NCBI GenBank assembly: GCA_947588795.1
Contig: CANPZJ010000116.1
Coordinates: 1-11,443 of the forward strand
DNA from: an uncultured Bacilli bacterium
Lineage (GTDB): Bacteria; Bacillota_I; Bacilli_A; RF39; UBA660
Direction: 5' to 3'
Length of the DNA: 11,443 nt
The notes beneath the pieces are model-generated. The model worked only from the letters and a program-made list of their open reading frames with translations, made no database searches and was not told the DNA's origin. Below are positions 1 to 5,588 of this stretch, one piece after another. Position 1 is the stretch's first letter; the number at the start of each line of letters is the position of its first letter. A program made the translations under genes and the position numbers.

Positions 1-443
1 AAAAGTAATTTACTTTCATTATCTAAAAGAATAAAATCTCCTTCATATAATATATCTTTATATTCTTCTAAATATTTTTGATCATTATCGCCAATAACTG
101 CATATTTATATAAATTAGCATTGAGTTTTGTTAAAAACTCTTTTAATTTCTTATAATCTTTATCTTGATATTTAACTCCTTTTTTAAGTAAATCACCACT
201 AAAAATTATTAAATCTGCTTTCTCATCATTTATTTTTTTCTCTATCTTACTTAAATTTTTCTCATTACTAGGTTCATATAATAAGTCAGAAAATTGAACT
301 ATTTTAAGTTCTTTAAAAGACTTTGCAATATCATTACTAGGTAACTCATAATAATTAACTTTTAAATTATTTACTTCGATATATCTACCATATAGAAATA
401 ATAAAAGGATTAATAATATAAAAATCACAAAAAACTTTTTCAT
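1..443 (-). CDS. Partial membrane-anchored calcineurin-like metallophosphoesterase with degenerate metal motifs
   Basis: The first 147 codons of a gene that leaves the window at its 3' side. Residues 4-18 form an uncleaved-looking hydrophobic N-terminal anchor. The rest reads as the alpha/beta start of the calcineurin-like phosphoesterase fold: a strand ending in SDLL (residues 52-55, where the family has SDLH), a strand ending in SGDL (82-85, the conserved GD) and VIGDND (116-121, where the family has GNHD). In this superfamily the D-x-H and GN[HD] residues bind the two catalytic metals. Here the first His is Leu, and Asn-His of the third motif has become Asp-Asn. D53 and G83-D84 are kept. 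The ATG overlaps the TGA of the upstream protease gene (ATGA), so translation is probably coupled. Family assignment is fairly good from motif order and spacing. Activity is doubtful, and the substrate is unknown. Confidence 0.72.
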   Translation of the reverse strand, partial: MKKFFVIFILLILLLFLYGRYIEVNNLKVNYYELPSNDIAKSFKELKIVQFSDLLYEPSNEKNLSKIEKKINDEKADLIIFSGDLLKKGVKYQDKDYKKLKEFLTKLNANLYKYAVIGDNDQKYLEEYKDILYEGDFILLDNESKLL

Positions 444-1129
444 AAGAACCATCCTATAAAGATAATAAAAATACAGATAAAGTTATGAAAAGAATGAAAA
501 AATATATTTACCCATACATTATTAGAATCATAATACATTTTCGCAAAAGCCATTCCTAAAGCACTATAAGGGATTAAATAGAAAAATTCTAAAGCACTTT
601 GGTTAACCATCATATGTAAAAGGCCAAATATTAAACCAGATAAGACAATATAAAATATTTGATGCTTAAAAGCATCTTTTAAGATAACTCTAGTCATAAG
701 TTCTTCAATAATTGGACTTATTATAATCATTGATAGTAGAGAATATATTGGTAAATCCATTAATATTTCTCTATTACCAGCTTCATTTGACGGCATACCA
801 ATAAAAGTACTTATAATTCCATTACTAACTACCATAATAATAAGGCCAATTAACCAATATTTTAAATATTTATTAAAGTATTCACCTTTATTTTTTTTAA
901 AGTCCTCAAAACTAGGTATAATAGTTTTCCTAAATATTAATAAAAATACAATTAAAATAATTAAATCAATTAATAAATAAGTTAAATTAGTAATATAAAA
1001 ATTATTACTTTTTAATAAATTTAAAAATAAAGAACTAAGTAATAAAGTTAATCCTATATATAATATAACAATTAATAGTTGTTTAAATAATAAATTTAAT
1101 TTATTACTAACATTATCAATAAATGACAT
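440..1129 (-). CDS. CPBP family intramembrane glutamic endopeptidase (CAAX protease-like)
   Basis: A 229-residue hydrophobic protein with about six to eight membrane segments and the full signature of the CPBP (Abi/Rce1-like) family. The EExxxR motif is at residues 142-147 (E142, E143, R147), FxxxH at 168-172 (F168, H172) and HxxxN at 212-216 (H212, N216). In Rce1-type enzymes the glutamates and histidines form the active site within the membrane, and all are present, so the protein should be catalytic. Bacterial members have been linked to bacteriocin immunity, protein maturation and signalling, and nothing here picks the substrate. The ATG is preceded at a suitable distance by a weak GGTGA ribosome site (about 1136-1140). 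The gene lies 84 bases after the membrane protein gene and overlaps the phosphoesterase gene by four bases. It ends TGG TTC TTA TGA, showing that TGA is a stop here. Confidence 0.9.
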   Translation of the reverse strand: MSFIDNVSNKLNLLFKQLLIVILYIGLTLLLSSLFLNLLKSNNFYITNLTYLLIDLIILIVFLLIFRKTIIPSFEDFKKNKGEYFNKYLKYWLIGLIIMVVSNGIISTFIGMPSNEAGNREILMDLPIYSLLSMIIISPIIEELMTRVILKDAFKHQIFYIVLSGLIFGLLHMMVNQSALEFFYLIPYSALGMAFAKMYYDSNNVWVNIFFHSFHNFICIFIIFIGWFL

Positions 1130-1213
1130 TAATTATCACCATTTTTAATATATCATAACTTTAAAAGTTAAGCAATTTTACTATTATATATTTTCTTTTA
1201 TTTTACTAACATT

Positions 1214-2740
1214 TTATACTATTTTTTTAAATAAAGCATAATCTTCATTTTCTTTATATATTAATTCATAATCTTTATCACTATTTAAATAATGATATAT
1301 ATTAGAATTATAATATACTAAAGCATAATCAAATTGATATTTATTAAAAACACTTTTATAACTATAAAAATTATCAACATCTAAAAAGTCTTTAATAATA
1401 TCTTTTCCACCATTAAATTCTTTTATGTATACTTCCGCTCTTGAATCCACAAAAATAGGAATATCATTAAAGGCTACATAAGATCCATAATTAAACTCTG
1501 TATATAATTTAATATTTTTATAGTCTAAATTCTTTTTAATATATTCAACTGATTTAACTGGGTAACTGTTATTTATAAGAAAATCAAAATTTTTTAAATT
1601 TAAACTATTTATTCCAACAATTATTGTAATTGATAAAAATAGAATTAATGCAATATGCATTACTCTTTGCTTAAAAATAATACCTATATAATTAAATATA
1701 TTTGATAATTTATTTTTCTTTAGTTTTTTCCATTTATTTTTAATCTTACTAAAATCGTAATTATAATAAAGTATTTTAATGATAAGAGTAGGAAAAATTA
1801 AATAAACAAAAACAATATTTCTTTTAGCAAATAAGGAAAAAAGGGATAGACCTGCAATTAAAAGTAAATCACGTAATTTAATTTTAGTATTAAGTACTAT
1901 GATAATAAATAGAGATATTATAATGAGAATAATTAATATTGTATTACTAATTGGGGTAGTTTTTTGCATCTCTAAAATAAAATCAAAAGATTCATTACCT
2001 AAAGCTTTTAAAAAGAAAGTATATGGTTTTAAAATATATGGTGATACTAAACCAGATAATGCTAATACATAAAATGCTGTAATAAGTAAATTACTGTTTT
2101 TAGCATTTTCTAAAATAATTTTATTACTTTTTAATTTTTTGAAATTATCTTTTATTAAATTTAAAAATAATTCAATTAAGTATGGTAATGTTAATATAAC
2201 AGTGAATAACCAAAAAGGCATATGGAAGTTAACTATGATAATTGATAATATTATTAAATAAATAAAATATTTCTTATTACCAGATTGATATAGTTTTTCT
2301 AAGAAAAATAATTCTAGAAAGAATAGTAAATATGTTATTGTTTGGACTCTTGTTTGAATATAAGATTTGCACATAAGAATAGTAATAATTGTTGTTATAA
2401 AAGATATAAATTTATTTTTACTATAATTTAAATTAACATAATATATTGCAATTCCTAAAAGAATATAGATAATTAAATATAAAGAGAATATACCACCATA
2501 ACTAAATAATTTATAGATAAAATATATTAATAAATCATATAACCAATGATGATATAAATAAGTAAGATTAGGGATAAAACTAAAATGCTCTTTAAAATCT
2601 ACGCCATATTTTAAAATACTTTCACCAGTTTTTATATCAAAGAATAAATCATTTTCACAAAATTTAGTAATTGTTAACATACAAACTATAGCTATTAATA
2701 ATATAAAAATTATATTGGTAAGTATATTTTCTTTTTTCAT
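1214..2740 (-). CDS. Polytopic membrane protein resembling GT-C glycosyltransferases, with soluble C-terminal tail
   Basis: A 508-residue protein with roughly ten to twelve membrane helices (residues 8-380) and a C-terminal soluble tail (about 385-508). The first outside loop carries an acidic pair (D31, D35, in a D-L-F-F-D-I-K-T-G-E context) and later H64-H65-W66, the layout expected of lipid-phosphosugar-dependent GT-C enzymes. Further features fit a widespread unnamed GT-C-like family: R131 in QTRVQT, NFHMPFW at 171-177, a SP-Y loop at 233-235, AKRNIV near 305-310, and a tail with NYGSY (417-421) then IFVDSR (429-434). I know that family only by pattern, and its donor and acceptor are not evident. 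The reading frame extends upstream to a TTG at 2770. I prefer the ATG at 2740 because it begins M-K-K before the first helix and has an AGGTTGA-like ribosome site just upstream (2746-2753). It is the first leftward gene of the block. Confidence 0.7.
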   Translation of the reverse strand: MKKENILTNIIFILLIAIVCMLTITKFCENDLFFDIKTGESILKYGVDFKEHFSFIPNLTYLYHHWLYDLLIYFIYKLFSYGGIFSLYLIIYILLGIAIYYVNLNYSKNKFISFITTIITILMCKSYIQTRVQTITYLLFFLELFFLEKLYQSGNKKYFIYLIILSIIIVNFHMPFWLFTVILTLPYLIELFLNLIKDNFKKLKSNKIILENAKNSNLLITAFYVLALSGLVSPYILKPYTFFLKALGNESFDFILEMQKTTPISNTILIILIIISLFIIIVLNTKIKLRDLLLIAGLSLFSLFAKRNIVFVYLIFPTLIIKILYYNYDFSKIKNKWKKLKKNKLSNIFNYIGIIFKQRVMHIALILFLSITIIVGINSLNLKNFDFLINNSYPVKSVEYIKKNLDYKNIKLYTEFNYGSYVAFNDIPIFVDSRAEVYIKEFNGGKDIIKDFLDVDNFYSYKSVFNKYQFDYALVYYNSNIYHYLNSDKDYELIYKENEDYALFKKIV

Positions 2741-2819
2741 TACTATCAACCTATTTAAAGTATAAAGCAAAAATAGTAAAATAGAAAGTGTAAAATTTTA
2801 TCAATGCCAGTAAAAAAAG

Positions 2820-2848
2820 TTGTTATTTTACGTATTCTGGTTTATACT
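2820..2848 (+). promoter_or_regulatory. Sigma-A type promoter of the pilin-like operon
   Basis: TTGTTA (2820-2825) and TATACT (2843-2848) are separated by exactly 17 bases, each differing from the -35/-10 consensus at one or two positions. The predicted start of transcription is near 2855. That gives a short leader before the strong AAAGGAGGA ribosome site and the ATG at 2880. It lies in the divergent gap between the leftward and rightward blocks. On the opposite strand only weak candidates are visible: a TTGATA reading leftward over 2799-2804 with no good -10 at the right distance. Confidence 0.7.
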
Positions 2849-2861
2849 AATACTATAAGAT

Positions 2862-2870
2862 AAAGGAGGA
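2862..2870 (+). promoter_or_regulatory. Strong ribosome binding site of the first pilin-like gene
   Basis: AAAGGAGGA is a near-perfect match to the anti-Shine-Dalgarno sequence, about ten bases before the ATG at 2880. It is the strongest ribosome site in the window and suggests high expression of the first subunit gene. Confidence 0.8.
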
Positions 2871-2879
2871 ATATATAAT

Positions 2880-3134
2880 ATGAAAGAAGCGACTGGTGAA
2901 TTAAATATGACGGTTATTACAGTTGTAGCAATTGCTGCGATTGCCGCATTCTTTTACTTATTTATTTGGCCATCAATGCAAAAAAGTATGGTTTTAACTT
3001 CTGCTTGTAATGCATCAAATGCTGGTACAGATATAAATTATAAAGATACTGTTGATAATGAAACAGTATCTTGTGGCAATGGTGTTTGTAATTATAAAAA
3101 TACAACGAAAAGTTGTAAAGCTACTGGTCAATAA
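2880..3134 (+). CDS. Flp-sized pilin-like small secreted/membrane protein, paralogue 1
   Basis: An 84-residue protein: MKEATGELN, one hydrophobic segment (about residues 11-29), then W30-P31 and a small hydrophilic domain with four cysteines (C43, C65, C70, C79) suited to two disulfides outside the cell. Size, single N-terminal helix and position before TadE-sized proteins and a CpaE-like protein suggest an Flp-type pilin or similar filament subunit. The usual prepilin leader (Lys/Arg-rich, then G with Glu five residues later) is absent. Only six residues lie before the possible G6/E7 site, so processing is uncertain. It shares its first nine residues, W30-P31 and C43 with the next gene, so the two are tandem duplicates. 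First gene of the operon, with the strongest ribosome site. Alternatively it may be an unrelated single-pass surface peptide. Coding status is solid, the pilin role is inferred. Confidence 0.75.
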   Translation: MKEATGELNMTVITVVAIAAIAAFFYLFIWPSMQKSMVLTSACNASNAGTDINYKDTVDNETVSCGNGVCNYKNTTKSCKATGQ

Positions 3135-3137
3135 TAT

Positions 3138-3374
3138 ATGAAAGAGGCTACTGGAGAATTAAATGGTATGCTTGTTGTAGCTTTAGCTATTGGAGCTCTG
3201 ATAGCTTTTTTTTACTATACCTTGTGGCCATTAATTAAAGGAAATGTAAATGAAAATTTAAAATGTAATAAAGCGATATGTGAAAAATGTGATAAAAAAG
3301 ATAAAAGTTGTGAAACCGTAACTTGCCATTTAAAAGGTGAAACAGCAACTTTTGAATGTGTATATAAAGGATAA
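3138..3374 (+). CDS. Flp-sized pilin-like small Cys-rich protein, paralogue 2
   Basis: A 78-residue protein with the same plan as its upstream neighbour: identical MKEATGELN start, hydrophobic segment (about 11-29), W30-P31 and C43. The outer domain has six cysteines (C43, C48, C51, C58, C63, C74), potentially three disulfides, against four in paralogue 1. It begins three bases after the preceding stop and has no clear ribosome site of its own, so it is probably translated by coupling or re-initiation. Codon choices differ between the two copies in the shared N-terminus (for example GCG-ACT versus GCT-ACT), so the duplication is not recent. The likely role is a second subunit or cap of the same Tad-like structure, by inference from context. 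Confidence 0.72.
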   Translation: MKEATGELNGMLVVALAIGALIAFFYYTLWPLIKGNVNENLKCNKAICEKCDKKDKSCETVTCHLKGETATFECVYKG

Positions 3375-3384
3375 AAGGAAGTGA
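3374..3384 (+). promoter_or_regulatory. Ribosome binding site that fixes the GTG start of the third gene
   Basis: AAAGGAAGTGA ends seven bases before the GTG at 3392. It supports GTG as the start, as does the M-R-E-A-I-G motif that begins there and matches the other three small proteins. Confidence 0.7.
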
Positions 3385-3391
3385 ATTCTAA

Positions 3392-3931
3392 GTGAGAGAG
3401 GCTATCGGTGGTATTTCAATATTTCAAATAGTAATTGTTTTAATTTTGTTATTTACAGGTATAATGAGTTTAACAATTAATCACTCAAAAGCCTTTGGTG
3501 TTAAAGATGAAATTATAACAATTATCGAAAATAATACTATTGAAAAAACTGGTGCAGGCCAACAACACTCTTATGGATTTGGTCCAACCATGCAAAATGC
3601 AGTCAAAGATCAATTAACGAAAGCTGGTTATCATATTTTGGGTACATGTCCTGATGATACATATGATGGCTATGATTTGAATGGTAAACCTGCTGGGAAA
3701 ATCCGTGGTGTAGCCTTTTGTATTAGAGCTAATCAAGTTGATGATGAATTTGAACAAGATGCAAAAAATGCATGTAAAAGTGGAGCTTGTGAAACAACAG
3801 GAAATGATTTTCCAACCATGGTTTATTATGATGTGGTTTTATTCTTTAAATTAGATATCCCAGTAATTAATTATTTATTTAATTTTAATCTTAAAGGAAC
3901 GACTAAGATAATGTTTGGGGGCATTGGTTAA
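3392..3931 (+). CDS. TadE-sized pilin-like membrane-anchored protein, paralogue 3 (GTG start)
   Basis: A 179-residue protein starting at GTG: MREAIGG, one membrane helix (about residues 8-28), then L-T-I-N-H-S-K-A-F (N30, K33, A34), K38 and E40 leading into an amphipathic stretch, and an outer domain with four cysteines (C86, C110, C128, C133). The single N-terminal helix plus extracellular domain is the plan of TadE/TadF minor pseudopilins. The short conserved start ties it to the two smaller upstream proteins. It shares with the next gene a G-Y-x3-G-x-C element (79-86), C-I at 110-111 and a C-terminal K-[LF]-[DN]-I-P then F-x-F-x-[LI]-x-G-x-T-K signature (153-172). Its local GC content is clearly higher than that of the next gene. 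Its stop overlaps the following ATG (TAATG), so translation is coupled. The TadE-like role is inferred from plan and context. Confidence 0.75.
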   Translation: MREAIGGISIFQIVIVLILLFTGIMSLTINHSKAFGVKDEIITIIENNTIEKTGAGQQHSYGFGPTMQNAVKDQLTKAGYHILGTCPDDTYDGYDLNGKPAGKIRGVAFCIRANQVDDEFEQDAKNACKSGACETTGNDFPTMVYYDVVLFFKLDIPVINYLFNFNLKGTTKIMFGGIG

Positions 3932-4395
3932 TGAGAGCAGCTATAGGTACCCAAACAATATTTAAAGCTATTTTAATATTTACTTTAATTTTTGTAGCGT
4001 TTATAACTGTTGCAATTAACTATAATAAAGCATATAAATTAAAAAATGAGACAATTAATATATTTGAAAAATATGAAGGAATAAATCTTCAAAATAATAA
4101 AACTATAAATATTGTAAATAATTATTTAAGAAATAATGGCTATAATAGTCAGGGAAATTGTGATATAAATAATAAAGAATATGGAATCGCTGATTTAAAT
4201 TCAACAAAATTAGATAATAGCAATCAAAAATATTATTATTGTATTTCTTCTGAAAAAATAGATAATAAAGTTTTTTATAATATAAAAATTTTTTCTAAAT
4301 TTAATATACCTTTTTTAGGAGATATATTTACTTTTAGAATTACTGGACGTACTAAAGGCGTTAAATATTTTAATAAAAATCAATTGATAAAATAA
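3931..4395 (+). CDS. TadE-sized pilin-like membrane-anchored protein, paralogue 4
   Basis: A 154-residue paralogue of the preceding gene: MRAAIGT, a membrane helix (about residues 9-28), then A-I-N-Y-N-K-A-Y with N30, K33, A34, K38 and E40 at exactly the same positions. It keeps G-Y-x3-G-x-C (70-77), the second shared cysteine (C104, followed by Ile) and the K-F-N-I-P ... F-x-F-x-I-x-G-x-T-K tail (123-142). The Cys pair found only in paralogue 3 (C128, C133) is missing, which leaves one likely conserved disulfide, C77-C104. Codon and base use are far more A/T-biased than in paralogue 3. The ATG overlaps the previous stop. It is probably a minor subunit of the same surface structure; the function is inferred. 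Confidence 0.72.
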   Translation: MRAAIGTQTIFKAILIFTLIFVAFITVAINYNKAYKLKNETINIFEKYEGINLQNNKTINIVNNYLRNNGYNSQGNCDINNKEYGIADLNSTKLDNSNQKYYYCISSEKIDNKVFYNIKIFSKFNIPFLGDIFTFRITGRTKGVKYFNKNQLIK

Positions 4396-4396
4396 A

Positions 4397-4405
4397 AAGG
4401 AGTGG
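4397..4405 (+). promoter_or_regulatory. Ribosome binding site of the CpaE-like gene
   Basis: AAGGAGTGG lies seven bases before the ATG at 4413 in the 17-base gap after the fourth pilin-like gene. It gives the ATPase-like gene its own strong initiation signal within the operon. Confidence 0.65.
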
Positions 4406-4412
4406 ATAAAAA

Positions 4413-5396
4413 ATGAATGTAATAGTATCTAATAAATATCAATCATTGCTTGGAACATTAAATATTGATGTTATAAAAACAATAAATGGAGAGTTTACTG
4501 TCCAAGATTTGGTAAATCAATTTGGTAATGATAAATTTTTCTATAGTAAAATGATTATTGATATAACTGCAATTAAAAATTATGAAAATATTAATATAAT
4601 GCGTGAATTATCTTTAAACTTTAATATGAATGATGTTATATTATTACTTGATGATTCGCCAGTAGTTAATTCGGCTAATTTTTTATCGCAATTAGTATCT
4701 TATGGAATTTATAATTTTACGAGAAGTGTTGATGCAATTACTTTTTTAATGCAAAATCCTAATACTTATAAAGATGTAGCGGCTTATCAAAATTTAAATA
4801 ATGATACAAATTTAGATAGCAAAAAAGTAAAAGAAATAGCGCCAGTTAAAATGGAACAAAGAGTAATTGGTTTTAAAAATGTTACTGAACATGCTGGAGC
4901 AACAACTTTAATTTATATGTTAAAAAAACATTTACAAAGTGAATATAAAGTTAAAGCAATTGAAGTAAATTCAACTGATTTTGAATATTTTAATGATAAG
5001 ACACTTGAAAGTGCTGATTTTATGAATGTATCTATTAAACTTGCTAATAATACGGATGCAGAAGTAATATTAGTAGATTTAAATGATGGGCCAGAAACTA
5101 TTTGTACAGAAGTAATTTATTTAATTGAACCTGGTATTTTAAAATTAAATAAATTAATTAGAGAAGATCGTAAAGTATTTGATAAATTAAAAAATAAAAA
5201 ATTGGTTTTAAATAGAAGCGTTTTAAATGAAAAAGATGTTAAAGATTTTGAAAGAGAAAGCGGTAGTAAAATATTCTTTAATATTCCTTGTTTAGATGAA
5301 AAACTTGATAATAATAAAAAAATTACTGAATTTTTAATAGCGTTAGGTTTCTCTAGATTAGATGTTGAAAATAAAAAAATGTTTGGTATTTTATAA
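4413..5396 (+). CDS. CpaE/TadZ-like localisation protein with degenerate ParA/MinD P-loop
   Basis: A 327-residue soluble protein with two parts. Residues 1-115 resemble the receiver-like N-terminal domain of CpaE/TadZ: a D50 strand end, then V-I-L-L-L-D-D-S-P (75-83) and Y-G-I-Y-N-F (97-102), the 'GIYD' element typical of this family. After a linker (about 125-148), residues 150-315 look like a MinD/ParA-type domain. It has a P-loop-like N-V-T-E-H-A-G-A-T-T (156-165), a Walker-B-like strand V-I-L-V-D-L-N-D (218-225), and Y-L-I-E-P-G (236-241). Family members place Tad pilus machinery at the right site in the cell. The P-loop keeps G-A-T-T but lacks the signature lysine and the GG pair, so nucleotide hydrolysis is uncertain. 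It is the last gene before the terminator, and its position beside four pilin-like genes supports the Tad-like reading. Remote MinD-like alternatives are possible. Confidence 0.75.
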   Translation: MNVIVSNKYQSLLGTLNIDVIKTINGEFTVQDLVNQFGNDKFFYSKMIIDITAIKNYENINIMRELSLNFNMNDVILLLDDSPVVNSANFLSQLVSYGIYNFTRSVDAITFLMQNPNTYKDVAAYQNLNNDTNLDSKKVKEIAPVKMEQRVIGFKNVTEHAGATTLIYMLKKHLQSEYKVKAIEVNSTDFEYFNDKTLESADFMNVSIKLANNTDAEVILVDLNDGPETICTEVIYLIEPGILKLNKLIREDRKVFDKLKNKKLVLNRSVLNEKDVKDFERESGSKIFFNIPCLDEKLDNNKKITEFLIALGFSRLDVENKKMFGIL

Positions 5397-5406
5397 TAAG
5401 TAAGAT

Positions 5407-5435
5407 AAAGGTCTCTAGAAATAGAGATTTTTTTT
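5407..5435 (+). terminator. Rho-independent terminator of the pilin-like operon
   Basis: A perfect six-base stem TCTCTA/TAGAGA (5412-5417 and 5422-5427) closes a GAAA tetraloop and is followed by eight T (5428-5435). G-U and A-U pairs into the T tract can extend the stem to about eleven pairs from 5407. It starts about ten bases after the CpaE-like gene stop and should separate that operon from the giant protease gene. Confidence 0.88.
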
Positions 5436-5440
5436 ATTTG

Positions 5441-5467
5441 AATTCGTTCAACACTATTGAATGAATT
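5441..5467. repeat. Imperfect inverted repeat, 11-base arms, 5-base centre
   Basis: AATTCGTTCAA (5441-5451) and TTGAATGAATT (5457-5467) are reverse complements except for one position that can form a G-U pair, around CACTA. No T tract follows on the plus strand, so it is not an ordinary terminator for rightward transcription. It sits just after the operon terminator and about 90 bases before the candidate promoter of the protease gene. It could be an operator or an RNA-processing hairpin. Confidence 0.55.
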
Positions 5468-5531
5468 ATAATTTAAAAAAATAAAATAATATATATATAT
5501 AATTATAGAAACGCATAAAAAACACTAGATA

Positions 5532-5559
5532 TTTTTGCTATATTGTAGTAATATATAAT
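5532..5559 (+). promoter_or_regulatory. Possible promoter of the giant M26-like protease gene
   Basis: TATAAT at 5554-5559 is a perfect -10 match placed about 30 bases before the ATG at 5589. The -35 is poor: TTTTTG (5532-5537) at 16 bases. The better-looking TTGCTA (5535-5540) is only 13 bases away. The surrounding DNA is extremely AT-rich (including an alternating AT run near 5489-5500), so chance matches are likely. A weak -35 could mean dependence on an activator. Confidence 0.4.
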
Positions 5560-5570
5560 ACACTGATTTT

Positions 5571-5579
5571 GAAGGGGTG
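5571..5579 (+). promoter_or_regulatory. Ribosome binding site of the protease gene
   Basis: GAAGGGGTG is a moderate Shine-Dalgarno match nine bases before the ATG at 5589. It supports that start, which also opens a convincing signal peptide. Confidence 0.6.
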
Positions 5580-5588
5580 TTTTTCGTT

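Noticed and set aside
1157..1169. Short palindrome AACTTT-A-AAAGTT between the membrane protein and CPBP protease genes
   Set aside because: It has no usable loop and no T tract in the leftward direction, so it does not support a terminator. Chance is likely in such AT-rich DNA.
2741..2770. Ten-codon upstream extension of the GT-C-like gene from a TTG
   Set aside because: The ATG at 2740 has the ribosome site and a normal Met-Lys-Lys start. The extension would overlap that ribosome site.
2880..5396. Mobile element or phage origin for the small-gene cluster
   Set aside because: No integrase, transposase, terminal repeats or attachment sites are visible. Own promoter, coupled genes and a clean terminator fit a resident operon.
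5489..5500. Alternating AT run as a possible origin or microsatellite
   Set aside because: Only about twelve bases long in a region of extreme AT content. There are no DnaA boxes or iterons nearby.
5518..5584. AAAAACAC (5518-5525) facing GTGTTTTT (5577-5584), a possible leader hairpin over the ribosome site
   Set aside because: The left arm lies upstream of the best -10 box and so would not be in the transcript. Both arms are low-complexity in an AT-rich spacer, and no riboswitch signature was seen.
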